Source: a virus
DNA: 20,193 bases
Virus record (IMG/VR): IMGVR_UViG_3300038557_000057
Span: 1-20,193 of that record
Reading direction: 5' to 3' (one strand)
Made by a program: the position numbers and the translations under genes. The notes beneath the pieces were generated by a model. The model made no database searches and was not told the DNA's origin. It saw only the letters and a program-made list of their open reading frames with translations. This document shows positions 6,930 to 13,667 of this stretch, piece by piece (position 1 is the stretch's first letter; each line of letters opens with the position of its first letter).

Positions 6930-7826
6930 TCACTCGTACAAGGCTCCGCCGTCATGGGTGCTTGCGCCACTCACATAGGAATAGGCGAAGTCGCTGCCCG
7001 GCATATGCGGGAAGCCCTGGAAATTCAGCTGGTTGGAAAACTTTGCTCGACAGGTGGCGAAGCTCTTGTCGCAGCCGACCGACAGCGTCACCGGATCGCC
7101 GATCCCGGGCGAGACCTCCAGCGGCAGCCACAGCCTGACCTCGACGACACCCTCGGCTAAGGCCCCGCTGTCCTCGATTGCGACACGCCGTCCGGCAAGC
7201 AGTCCGTCATCAAAACGCAGGTGCCCCAGCCGGAAATATCCCTCAGTCAGGCCAGCCAGACCCGAGATCCGCAGCCGGTCCGCCGCCACCACCGCCACGA
7301 CCTCTCCCACCCGCGTCCGCCCACTGAGCCCCATGTCGATCCCGCACCTGATGTCGCCCAGATCGGCGTCGCAGCGACGGTTATAGATCCGGCCCTGCGG
7401 CTGCTGCAGCCGGTGCGCCACGCTGCGCAGCTCCGCTGAAAAACCAGGCCCCGCCCGCACCACCTCGCCGATTTCCTGCACCGAGAGCAGCACATGCTGC
7501 TCCTCTGGTGCCTGCCAGTTGACCAGCAGAAGCTCGACCCTGGCACCGTCATAGCGGCCAGCAGCAAGATCGGCCTCCGTGATCGCCTCACTCGAAAACC
7601 CGCCCTCGATTTCGGCTGCGGGTGCGGCCAGGCCGCTTGCCGCGCGCGCTTCGCTTGCGGCAAAACCGCTCGCCGGCTCGAATGTGATGCCGGCAAAGGT
7701 CAGCGCCTCGTCATGCTCGGTAAAGCCGAGCACCACACCGTCGGCCCGCGTCACCCGCCAGGCACGGCAAAGCGTCGTCTCGCCGGTCGCGATATGCGCC
7801 GCAAGTGCTGCCGGGATTTCTCTCAT
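6930..7826 (-). CDS. GTA tail hub protein (gp13-like, DUF2163)
   Basis: A 298-residue protein of the DUF2163 / phage BR0599 family, the hub at the tail tip that joins the distal tail ring to the gp15 tip. Recognisable parts are the N-terminal segment with LCRAWRVTRADGVVLGFTEH and ITFEPASGF, the middle QGRIYNRRCDADLGDIRCG, and the C-terminal CDKSFATCRAKFSN followed by FQGFPHMPG. Four cysteines are placed as C152-x8-C161 and C252-x6-C259; RcGTA hub and lambda gpL carry an iron-sulfur cluster with similar Cys pairs, so one is likely here. The product is sometimes misannotated as an FAD dehydrogenase. The start ATG overlaps the gp12 stop by four bases (ATGA), indicating coupling. Full length. Confidence 0.94.
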   Translation of the reverse strand: MREIPAALAAHIATGETTLCRAWRVTRADGVVLGFTEHDEALTFAGITFEPASGFAASEARAASGLAAPAAEIEGGFSSEAITEADLAAGRYDGARVELLLVNWQAPEEQHVLLSVQEIGEVVRAGPGFSAELRSVAHRLQQPQGRIYNRRCDADLGDIRCGIDMGLSGRTRVGEVVAVVAADRLRISGLAGLTEGYFRLGHLRFDDGLLAGRRVAIEDSGALAEGVVEVRLWLPLEVSPGIGDPVTLSVGCDKSFATCRAKFSNQLNFQGFPHMPGSDFAYSYVSGASTHDGGALYE

Positions 7827-8455
7827 GGGATCACCTCGATCAGCGGAATGGAGGGAATGCGCCCGGCGCGGAACGCCTCCAGATTGATCTCGATCCGGTC
7901 CGTATCGAATCTGACAGGCACGTCGTAGTCGAAGCCGGCGCGAATCTCGGCGCCGTCATCAGGCACATGGCCAGCCTCGAAGGTGACGATCCCTGTGGTC
8001 GCATCGAGCAAGAACCCGTCCAGCGTCTCCACCCCGTCCACGGCAAGCCGCAGACTACCCGCCACGGGCTTCAGCACCGGCCGATGCTCCACCGCCGCCC
8101 CGTCGCCATAGGCCTTGACCAGCTGAAACGCTGCCGTCACTCCGTCGCCCGTGCCGATCCGCTGATCGAGCGGTGTCACCGCCTCGCCCGGCCTTGCCGA
8201 GCAAAAATCGACCGGGTCGCGAAAGCGAAAGCCATGCAGCTGTCCGCCGCGTGCCTCGAAGAATTCCAGGACGGCGTAGAGATCCGCCATCGAGCGCAGG
8301 GCCGAACCGACATCATAACGACGCCTGGAAAACCGCCAGCGCCGATTGCGCGCCTCCCGGCCATTGCTGAGCGACACGATATCCGTCTGCCGCCCCGGCC
8401 CGCCGCTTGATGTCAGCGACAGACGCAGCGGAAAACGCTGTTCATGAAAGGCCAT
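7823..8455 (-). CDS. GTA distal tail protein (gp12-like, DUF2460)
   Basis: A 210-residue DUF2460 protein; in RcGTA this ring connects the tail tube to the hub. Typical segments are MAFHEQRFPLRLSLTSSGGPGR at the start, RWRFSRRRYDVGSALRSMADL, FFEARGGQLHGFRFRDPVDF, and a C-terminal GFDYDVPVRFDTDRIEINL. The ATG at 8455 has GGAGG five bases upstream; the frame is open to 8506 but the extra residues are not family-like. It overlaps gp13 by four bases. The 125-base gap to gp11 contains a short heptamer tandem repeat. Confidence 0.95.
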   Translation of the reverse strand: MAFHEQRFPLRLSLTSSGGPGRQTDIVSLSNGREARNRRWRFSRRRYDVGSALRSMADLYAVLEFFEARGGQLHGFRFRDPVDFCSARPGEAVTPLDQRIGTGDGVTAAFQLVKAYGDGAAVEHRPVLKPVAGSLRLAVDGVETLDGFLLDATTGIVTFEAGHVPDDGAEIRAGFDYDVPVRFDTDRIEINLEAFRAGRIPSIPLIEVIP

Positions 8456-8537
8456 CCACGCCTCCGTTCGGTTGAATTGTGAAGATTGCGGCCCGGACTG
8501 CTTCAAGGCCCGTTCGCATGGCTTCGAAGGGGCTTCC

Positions 8538-8572
8538 CCTACTGCCTACAGCCTACTGCCTACTCGCTACTC
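8538..8572 (+). repeat. Five-unit heptamer tandem repeat (CCTACTG)
   Basis: Five contiguous 7-base units: CCTACTG, CCTACAG, CCTACTG, CCTACTC, GCTACTC. It lies in the 125-base spacer between the gp11 stop and the gp12 start, about 83 bases upstream of the gp12 ATG on the minus strand. No coding function is seen. Confidence 0.8.
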
Positions 8573-8580
8573 CCCCACCC

Positions 8581-9189
8581 TCACATCCCCCGCCGCCCGC
8601 GCCCGACCGAGCGCGCCAGCATCGCCGTAATCTGCCCCTCGCTCCGGGCAAAGCTCGCAGCATCCGTCGCCGTCACCTGAAAATGGATCACTGTGCCCCC
8701 ACCCGCTCCCTCGGCCGCCACACCCAGCGCTCCATCGGCACCACGCTTCAGCGGCAGGATAGCCTCCGCCCCGGCCTCGCCCATCAGCCCGGTGCCGCCG
8801 GCCATCGGAAAATAGGTGGGCGTCGAGACCACGCCGCCATCGGCAAAGGGCATCACCCGCCCCGGCACGCCGCCGTTAGCATAGGCCGTCACGCCTGTTC
8901 CGAGCGCCGATCCGAGGGCCGATGTGAGACTGCCGCTGAGCCCGCCCGCAACCTGGCCCAAGAGGTTTTCGAGCGGCTTCAAGCCCGCCGAGAGCGCAAT
9001 CTCGGTGAGCCGCGACCCCACCGTCCGCAGCACCTCCTCGAGCCCCTTGCCACCCGTCACGGCGCCTGAAAGCGCCGAGGTCAGCGCCCGCCCGAAGCGC
9101 GCTGACCGCGACTCCAGGTCGTTGAGAACGGCAAGCGCCGCACTGCCGTCGAGATCGACGGAAACCGCAAATGTGTCGTCATCGGTCAT
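8581..9189 (-). CDS. GTA tail tape measure protein (gp11-like, short)
   Basis: A 202-residue protein matching the small GTA tape measure, which sets tail length and is thought to leave the tube before DNA. The N-terminal half is helical (LDGSAALAVLNDLESRSARF, then SRLTEIALSAGLKPLENLL). Residues 90-110 are Gly/Ser/Ala rich. The conserved C-terminal block reads ANGGVPGRVMPFADGGV, FPMAGGTGLMGEAGAEAILP, LKRGADGALGV, standard for phage tape measure C-termini. The short length agrees with the short tails of GTAs (RcGTA gp11 is also only around 220 residues). The ATG at 9189 has AAGGAC about eight bases upstream. It is divergent from the nucleotidyltransferase gene, so it probably needs its own promoter in the 107-base gap. 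Confidence 0.92.
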   Translation of the reverse strand: MTDDDTFAVSVDLDGSAALAVLNDLESRSARFGRALTSALSGAVTGGKGLEEVLRTVGSRLTEIALSAGLKPLENLLGQVAGGLSGSLTSALGSALGTGVTAYANGGVPGRVMPFADGGVVSTPTYFPMAGGTGLMGEAGAEAILPLKRGADGALGVAAEGAGGGTVIHFQVTATDAASFARSEGQITAMLARSVGRGRRGM

Positions 9190-9296
9190 GGCGATGTCCT
9201 TTCGTCCGATGAGAGAAATGGATGAGCGAGCAAGGCCGTCCGACCAGACTTCCGGCCTGTCGATCCATGCGATAAGATGGCGTCAGGAGAACTCAG

Positions 9297-9626
9297 ATGA
9301 ACCGCATGCAGGCCATGATCGCAGACAGGCTGGAGCCGCGCCGTGCGCGGGCACTTCAGCGCGTCGACGCGATCATCGAAGCGGCCGGCAAGATCGACCT
9401 CAAGATCACCCTTGTCGGTTCGCTCGCCCGATCGGATTTCCGCATTCATTCTGACATCGACCTGCTCGTCCGCGGCGAGCTGTCCCCCGACCAGCGCCTT
9501 GGAGCAGAACGACTGGTCGCCGAGCACCTGCACTGCACTGACCTGCCCTATGATCTCCTGTTCGAGGCAGACCTGACCGAAGATCGTATCCGGGAGCTGC
9601 TGGCCGATGCCCTTCAGACTCCCTGA
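9297..9626 (+). CDS. Orphan MNT-type nucleotidyltransferase domain protein
   Basis: A 109-residue minimal nucleotidyltransferase of the DNA polymerase beta superfamily. The signature VGSLARSDFRIHSDIDLLV (residues 40-58) contains the Gly-Ser pair and the metal-binding Asp53 and Asp55; Asp86 in LPYDLLFE is a likely third acidic residue. Such proteins often act as MntA-type antitoxins, adding nucleotides to a HEPN ribonuclease encoded next to them, but no HEPN gene follows: only a 28-codon open frame (9607-9693) that runs into repeat DNA. The start at 9297 has AGGAGA six bases upstream. It is read against the GTA genes between gp11 and gp10.1. Whether it is still active or acts on a partner elsewhere cannot be told. 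Confidence 0.82.
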   Translation: MNRMQAMIADRLEPRRARALQRVDAIIEAAGKIDLKITLVGSLARSDFRIHSDIDLLVRGELSPDQRLGAERLVAEHLHCTDLPYDLLFEADLTEDRIRELLADALQTP

Positions 9627-9693
9627 ATTCTCCAAGCTCGCCCCACGCCTCGACCGATCGGCACGCGAGCTCGGGCTGCCTTCTCCCTTGTAG
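9607..9693 (+). pseudogene. Possible truncated partner gene after the nucleotidyltransferase
   Basis: An ATG at 9607 overlaps the end of the nucleotidyltransferase gene and opens a 28-codon frame (MPFRLPEFSKLAPRLDRS...) ending where a degenerate family B repeat begins. Position and overlap are what one expects for the second gene of an MNT/HEPN pair, so it may be the stump of one. The peptide is too short to assign; it could equally be chance. Confidence 0.25.
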
Positions 9694-9722
9694 AAGAAGC
9701 GTCGGCGCAGCCGGCAGAAAAG
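9679..9722. repeat. Degenerate family B repeat (copy B3)
   Basis: CCTTCTCCCTTGTAGAAGAAG followed by GTCGGCGCAGCCGGC matches the family B layout with several changes. It begins within 15 bases of the end of the truncated frame after the nucleotidyltransferase. Confidence 0.5.
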
Positions 9723-9763
9723 GATATTCGTCGTCCGCGTTTTGCCGCACCTTCGCCCCTCAC

Positions 9764-9795
9764 CCTCCCTCTCCCCGCTTGCGGGGAGAGGGAGG
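9764..9795. terminator. Perfect 15-bp hairpin, likely bidirectional terminator
   Basis: CCTCCCTCTCCCCGC (9764-9778) and its exact complement (9781-9795) are separated by TT. A family A-like CCCCTCA motif precedes it. It lies between the convergent ends of the nucleotidyltransferase (9626) and gp10.1 (9927). There is no U-tract, so termination is plausible rather than shown. Confidence 0.6.
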
Positions 9796-9860
9796 CACCG
9801 CATCTGTGGCTTCTAGCCTCCCACCACCAAAGAGCTCCCGGCCCAAGGCCGCCACACCCG

Positions 9861-9910
9861 CCCTTCTCCCCGCCTGCGGGGAGAAGGTGCCCGAAGGGCG
9901 GATGAGGGGC
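9861..9910. repeat. Family A palindromic repeat (copy A4)
   Basis: A CCTTCTCCCCGC..GCGGGGAGAAGG stem with the GGATGAGGGG tail, 16 bases downstream of the gp10.1 stop. With the elements at 9679 and 9764 it fills most of the 300-base stretch 9627-9926, in which no complete gene is seen. Confidence 0.8.
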
Positions 9911-9926
9911 CGCGCAAGCCTACCCC

Positions 9927-10136
9927 TCAATCCGGGAACCGCTGCATCATCCGTTCCACATCGCCGCGCGAGATCCCGCCCGGCCGGTCAAACCCGCCGG
10001 CCATCGCAACAAATTCCGGCAGGCTCAGCCGCCAGAACACTTCCGGTAACAGCCGCAGACGGGCAAGACCGAGCGTCATCGCCATCTCCCAGGGAAACGG
10101 CTTCGGTCTCTGCGCCCCCCCGCCTGCGGCCCTCAA
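9927..10136 (-). CDS. GTA tail assembly chaperone (gp10.1-like)
   Basis: A 69-residue protein of the small TAC_6 type that follows the gp10 homologue in RcGTA-like clusters. The family pattern is FPWEMAMTLGLARLRLLPE followed by FWRLSLPEF and, near the end, RGDVERMMQRFPD. The ATG at 10136 overlaps the gp10 stop by four bases, supporting this start over the internal Met residues. Tail chaperones of this kind help load the tape measure and tube subunits during assembly and are usually not in the finished tail. The next GTA gene, gp11, lies beyond the inserted nucleotidyltransferase, so the chaperone-tape measure pair is split here. Confidence 0.85.
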   Translation of the reverse strand: MRAAGGGAQRPKPFPWEMAMTLGLARLRLLPEVFWRLSLPEFVAMAGGFDRPGGISRGDVERMMQRFPD

Positions 10137-10516
10137 GGGGAGGCCGTCGTCTCCGCCGCCCCACCCGTCTGAAACGTCACCGTCAGCAATTCCCCGACGA
10201 CACCCGCAGCCCCCGCCACGCCGCCCTCGACCGCCATCTCGGCGACATCGGCATCCGACACCCGGTTGCCACCGCCGCGCAGACCGCAGGCGAGGATGCA
10301 GATGAGGTCGGCACTCTTCAGCCGCCCAGTGGAAAATCGTGCTGCGAGATCACCCAGGCTTTCGGCACCAAAGGCCGTCTCCAGCTCGGCAAGCGCCCCT
10401 AGTGTCAGGCACAGAATGCGCCGCTCGCCGTCGATGACGGCCTCCACCTCGCCGCGATGGCGGTTGGCGCGGGCGACCGTGACCGGCTCGCGCATCTCCC
10501 GTTCATAACCCCGCAT
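10133..10516 (-). CDS. GTA gp10-like tail assembly protein
   Basis: A 127-residue protein recognised as the GTA gp10 family (tail assembly chaperone type). Typical features are ANRHRGEVEAVIDGERRILC, LTLGALAELETAFGAESLGD, a central FSTGRLKSADLICILACGLRG and a Gly/Ala-rich end. I chose the ATG at 10516 because GAGG lies five bases upstream; the ATG at 10549 lies inside gp9 and the one at 10495 has no usable spacing. It starts seven bases after the gp9 stop and overlaps gp10.1 by four bases, forming a gp9-gp10-gp10.1 operon cut off from its neighbours by inserted genes on both sides. Confidence 0.88.
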   Translation of the reverse strand: MRGYEREMREPVTVARANRHRGEVEAVIDGERRILCLTLGALAELETAFGAESLGDLAARFSTGRLKSADLICILACGLRGGGNRVSDADVAEMAVEGGVAGAAGVVGELLTVTFQTGGAAETTASP

Positions 10517-10523
10517 GGCCACC

Positions 10524-10931
10524 TCACAGCGCCGCGAAGGAAACGGCACCGGCCGATTCCAGCGCGATCTCGAAGGTCATTTCCCCATCGTGATTGCCGG
10601 CATAATCCAGCGCCGTCACCTGAAACGGCGCCGTCACCGTGCCGAAATCCGGGATCACCACCTGGAAGGTCAGGATCGAGCCGGCAAAAAAGGCCGCCCG
10701 CACCAGCGCGTCCGAGGCCTGGTCCTTGAACAGACCCGACCCGGTGAGTGAGGCCCGGCGCACGCCCGCCCCTTCCAGCAATTCCCGCCAGCGCCCGGCG
10801 CTCTCGCTGTCCGTGGCATCCACCGATTGCGCGTTGAAGGCCAGCCGCCGGGCCCTAAGCCCCGCCACCGTCACAAACCCCGCCCCGTCCTCGATCTTCA
10901 GCAAGAGATCCTTGCCCTTCTGCCCGCCCAT
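10524..10931 (-). CDS. GTA major tail (tube) protein, TP901-1 family (gp9-like)
   Basis: A 135-residue tail tube subunit that stacks as rings to form the non-contractile tail. Family markers are MGGQKGKDLLLKIEDGAGF at the start, the TVAGLRARRLAFNAQSVDAT segment, the WRELLEGAGVRRASLTGSG block, a GSILTFQVVIPDFGTV strand, and the near-terminal GEMTFEIALESAG. The ATG at 10931 has AAGGAG seven bases upstream, one of the best ribosome binding sites in the window, as suits an abundant structural protein. It is divergent from the MFS gene with a repeat-filled 361-base spacer, so its promoter must lie there. Confidence 0.95.
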   Translation of the reverse strand: MGGQKGKDLLLKIEDGAGFVTVAGLRARRLAFNAQSVDATDSESAGRWRELLEGAGVRRASLTGSGLFKDQASDALVRAAFFAGSILTFQVVIPDFGTVTAPFQVTALDYAGNHDGEMTFEIALESAGAVSFAAL

Positions 10932-10991
10932 GGCGTCTCTCCTTGATGATGTGTGATTGATCTATCGTCGGGCGAGGCGCCTACGGGTTCT

Positions 10992-11186
10992 ATCTCCCCC
11001 TTGTGGGGGAGAACGGAAAATCGAAGTCTTAGGCGAGCGTGAGCCGCCTAAGCTTCAGATTTTCCAAGAGAGGGGCGTCGTTCCGTGGGCACTCACATGA
11101 CCGAGCCCCCCTCATGCGAAATCTGAGGTTTGGCCCTGATCGGGCCAATTCCTCGATTTCGCTTTCTCCCCCGCAAGGGGGGAGAT
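10992..11186. repeat. Composite family C repeat, left copy flanking the MFS gene (C1)
   Basis: Two nested hairpin units in tandem. Unit 1 pairs GGAAAATC.GAAG..TTAGGCG with CGCCTAAGCTTC.GATTTTCC behind a CTCCCCC/GGGGGAG stem. Unit 2 pairs GCGAAATC.GAGG...TGGCCC with GGGCCAA..CCTCGATTTCGC and ends with CTCCCCCGCAAGGGGGGAG. The whole element recurs in the same orientation at 12481-12676 with only scattered differences, apart from a divergent stretch of about 25 bases between the units. It fills most of the 361-base spacer 10932-11292. Confidence 0.9.
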
Positions 11187-11292
11187 GGCCCGAGGCTAAC
11201 AGCCCCCCAACACAAGATTTCGCCCTATCGCCCGGGTCACAACCGTCCTAGAACAAAGCCCCCGCCGCCACCCATTTCCCCCGAGTCCCCCC

Positions 11293-12522
11293 ATGAACAT
11301 GCCCCGCATCACCCTCGTCGCCGCCCTTGCGGTTTCGCAGATCCTCGGTTGGGGCACGACCTATGAGATGCCGGCGGTGTTCGGCCGCGCCATGGCCGCC
11401 GATCTCGGGCTTGCCAATGAGATGGTCTTTGCCGGCCTCACCGTGATGATGCTGACCATGGCCTTTCTCGGCCCCTGGACCGGCCGGATGATCGCCCGCC
11501 ACGGTGCCGCAAACATTCTCGCCATGGGCTCCGTCCTGATGGCTTCGGGCCTCGTCGTCCTCGCCCTTTCCACCGGCCTCATACCTTATGCCATCGGCTG
11601 GCTGATCCTCGGTGCTGGCGGCGCCTTTGCGCTGACGGTCCCGGCCTTCGCCGCCGTCGTCGAGCGCGAGGGGCGCGAGGCGCGCCGCGCCATCGGCATA
11701 CTCATGATCTTCACCGGGCTTTCCTCGGCCGTCTGCTGGCCGCTTCTGACGCTCGCCGGCGAGGCCTTCGGGTGGCGCGGCGCGCTGTTGGGTGCAGCCG
11801 CTGTCCAGCTCCTCATCGCCCTGCCCCTGCATCTCGCGCTCGGCCGCATCGCCATCGCCCGCTCTGACGAAGACCGCGCCGCCGACGCAATCGAGCCGCT
11901 GGACTTGAGCCCTCGCATGGCAATGCTCGCCTTCCTGCTGATCGCGCTCTCGACATCGCTTGCCAGCCTGATGACCTTCGGGCTGTCGCCGCAGCTCCTG
12001 CATATCCTCGAACTCTCGGGCGCCACGCCGGCCCTTGCGCTGCAGCTCGGCTCGCTGCGCGCCGTCTTCGGCATAACCGCGCGCGCCTTCGACCTGGTGC
12101 TCGGAAAACATTCCTCGCCGATCACGACAGGCCTTGCCGGCACGGCCATGCTCACCGGTTCCACCCTGCTCCTGATCTTTTCCTCTGGCACACCGTCGAG
12201 CCTGCTCGTCTTCACCGCCCTCTACGGCTTCGGCTCCGGTGTGGCGACGCTCGCCCGCGCCACCCTGCCGCTGTCCTTCTTCTCCGCCAGCCGCTTCGCT
12301 CGCCAGTCCGCCCGCCTCGCTTTGCCGCAAAACCTCGCCAATGCCACCGCCCCGGTCCTGATGACGGCCGTCATCGACCGCGCCGGCATCGATGCCGGCC
12401 TCTTCCTCGCCACCGCCTTCGCCGCCACGGGTTTCGCAGCGATCCTGGCATTGGCGGTGATTGCACGGCGCGCGCGGCCCATCTCCCCCCTTGCGGGGGA
12501 GAACGGAAAATCGAAGGCTTAG
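11293..12522 (+). CDS. MFS transporter inserted in the tail gene cluster
   Basis: A 409-residue polytopic inner-membrane protein with about 12 hydrophobic segments, in the usual two bundles of six separated by a polar loop near residues 190-205 (ARSDEDRAADAIEPLD). GPWTGRMIARHGAANILAMG at residues 60-79 is the expected loop 2-3 signature region, and FGWRGALLGAAAVQLL resembles the TM5-6 region of MFS permeases. The substrate cannot be told. The ATG at 11293 has no clear Shine-Dalgarno; Met3 is an alternative. It is read against the GTA genes between gp9 and gp8 and bounded by near-identical ~195-bp repeats. The last ~11 residues (PLAGENGKSKA) are encoded by the right-hand repeat, so its original C-terminus was probably replaced. 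Confidence 0.9.
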   Translation: MNMPRITLVAALAVSQILGWGTTYEMPAVFGRAMAADLGLANEMVFAGLTVMMLTMAFLGPWTGRMIARHGAANILAMGSVLMASGLVVLALSTGLIPYAIGWLILGAGGAFALTVPAFAAVVEREGREARRAIGILMIFTGLSSAVCWPLLTLAGEAFGWRGALLGAAAVQLLIALPLHLALGRIAIARSDEDRAADAIEPLDLSPRMAMLAFLLIALSTSLASLMTFGLSPQLLHILELSGATPALALQLGSLRAVFGITARAFDLVLGKHSSPITTGLAGTAMLTGSTLLLIFSSGTPSSLLVFTALYGFGSGVATLARATLPLSFFSASRFARQSARLALPQNLANATAPVLMTAVIDRAGIDAGLFLATAFAATGFAAILALAVIARRARPISPLAGENGKSKA

Positions 12523-12676
12523 GCGCGCGCAAGCCGCCTAAACTTCTGATTTTCCAAGAGAGGGGCACAGTTTCGTGGACGACAACCCAACCGAGCCCCC
12601 CTCTTGCGAAATCTGAGGTTTGGCCCTCATCGGGCCAATTCCTCGATTTCGCTTTCTCCCCCGCAAGGGGGGAGAT
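12481..12676. repeat. Composite family C repeat, right copy flanking the MFS gene (C2)
   Basis: Near-identical direct repeat of 10992-11186, with the same two hairpin units and order. Its first ~40 bases code for the end of the MFS protein, whose TAG stop (12520-12522) lies in the first stem. Its end lies 10 bases before the gp8 stop, at a convergent junction. Confidence 0.9.
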
Positions 12677-12685
12677 GAACGCACC

Positions 12686-13084
12686 TCACTCCACCACCGC
12701 CCGAAAACTCGCCTCCGCCACGAACAGTCCGGCCTTCACCTCGCGCCGGCTCACCGTCCGCCGATGCACCCAGTTGACCAACTGATACCCGCCCAGCGCC
12801 TGCGGCAGACCGCCCGCCACCCGACGAAGCTCCGCCACCAGCTCTTCCGCCTCGCGCCGCGATCTGGCGCTCCAGGCCTCCAGCACCAGCAGGATTTCCG
12901 CACCTTCCGCCTCGCCGGTCGAAAAATCCCGGGCCTCGACCGTGCCCAGCACAAGGGCCGGAAAACGCTGCGGCCGGACCGTCCGGTCGGTGATCCCGTC
13001 TGCCCCGAGCCGTGCCACCAGCGCCGCATCCGCCTTCACCGCCTGTTGAAGCGCCAGAGCCAAGGCATTGACCGCATTCGTCAT
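12686..13084 (-). CDS. GTA tail terminator protein (gp8-like, DUF3168)
   Basis: A 132-residue DUF3168 protein; in RcGTA the hexameric ring that caps the tail tube and joins it to the head completion proteins. Typical segments are LALALQQAVKADAALVARLG at the start, PALVLGTVEARDFSTG, an ILLVLEAWSARSRREAEEL helix, and LVNWVHRRTVSRREVKAGLF near the end. The ATG at 13084 has AAGGAG seven bases upstream and overlaps the stop of the preceding small gene by four bases. It is the last gene of the gp6-gp7-small gene-gp8 operon and is separated from gp9 by the repeat-flanked MFS gene. Confidence 0.93.
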   Translation of the reverse strand: MTNAVNALALALQQAVKADAALVARLGADGITDRTVRPQRFPALVLGTVEARDFSTGEAEGAEILLVLEAWSARSRREAEELVAELRRVAGGLPQALGGYQLVNWVHRRTVSRREVKAGLFVAEASFRAVVE

Positions 13085-13329
13085 TGTAGATCTCCTTCCC
13101 GTCCGGCCGCTTCTGGCCCGACCCGGCTCCGTTCAGTCCCGCCGGCACCGCCGGATACGCCGCCCTCACCGTCGGTTTGCCGTCCATCGAGCCCCCGCGC
13201 CTCGACCCGCCGTGCGCCCTGCAGCATCAGCCGCTCGGCCAGCGCTCGCCGCAAGAGAGCGCCCAGCATCGTGCCGGTCTCCTGCAGCGCTCCGCGCTCC
13301 ACCGAGCCTCGTCCACTGCCCCGCCTCAT
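13081..13329 (-). CDS. Small protein of unknown function between gp7 and gp8
   Basis: An 82-residue basic protein starting MRRGSGRGSVERGALQETG, with a short helical core MLGALLRRALAERLMLQGARR (split here at residues 21-41) and a Gly/Glu-rich tail. It is not recognised. The case for a real gene is the arrangement: its ATG overlaps the gp7 stop by four bases, its stop overlaps the gp8 start by four bases, and GAGG sits seven bases before its ATG, as throughout this operon. RcGTA has no gene at this place, so it is an extra head-tail junction or assembly factor, or a decaying relic kept for coupling. Confidence 0.6.
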   Translation of the reverse strand: MRRGSGRGSVERGALQETGTMLGALLRRALAERLMLQGARRVEARGLDGRQTDGEGGVSGGAGGTERSRVGPEAAGREGDLQ

Positions 13330-13667
13330 CCCGTCACCTCGCGGCAAAGCGCCAGCGCAAACCGCCCGGTCTCGTCCAGATCGCGGACCACCACAATCGC
13401 GAAGATCCGTGCACCCTTGCGCAAGCGCTGCCCCGGTTTCAGGTCACCGCGCGCCCGCAAGGTCACCTGATGCGTCACCTCCGACACCAGCCCCGGCCCC
13501 TTCATCTCTTCGCCAAACGTCTTCGGCTCGACGAGCGCCCAGACCCGCGCAATCTCGGCAAAGGCGATCTCCGCCCCGCCCTGCCCGTCGTCTGTGGCCT
13601 GAGGCTCTTCCAGCACCAGCCGCGCCGTCAGCCGGCCGGCATCGATATCGAGATGCGCCATGGTCAA
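13326..13667 (-). CDS. GTA head closure / stopper protein (gp7-like)
   Basis: A 113-residue protein of the phage head-tail joining (SPP1 gp16-like) family, the ring between adaptor and tail terminator that keeps DNA in the head. Typical features are RLTARLVLEEPQATDDGQGG, RVWALVEPKTFGEE, then HQVTLRARGDLKPGQRLRKG and FAIVVVRDLDETGRFALALC, a small beta barrel. The ATG at 13667 overlaps the gp6 stop by four bases; Met3 (13661) is a possible alternative. It overlaps the following small gene by four bases. Full length for the family. Confidence 0.92.
   Translation of the reverse strand: MTMAHLDIDAGRLTARLVLEEPQATDDGQGGAEIAFAEIARVWALVEPKTFGEEMKGPGLVSEVTHQVTLRARGDLKPGQRLRKGARIFAIVVVRDLDETGRFALALCREVTG

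Noticed and set aside
9186-9803. 205-codon minus-strand open frame over the nucleotidyltransferase
   Set aside because: The plus strand has a clear nucleotidyltransferase motif and a good ribosome binding site; the minus frame includes translated repeat sequence.
9679-9910. Clustered repeats as a possible CRISPR array
   Set aside because: The repeats are palindromic, of different families and irregularly spaced, with no unique equal-length spacers and no cas genes.
11248-12330. 360-codon minus-strand open frame opposite the MFS gene
   Set aside because: The plus-strand frame is a clear MFS permease; the minus frame is rich in Gly, Glu, Arg and His without family features.
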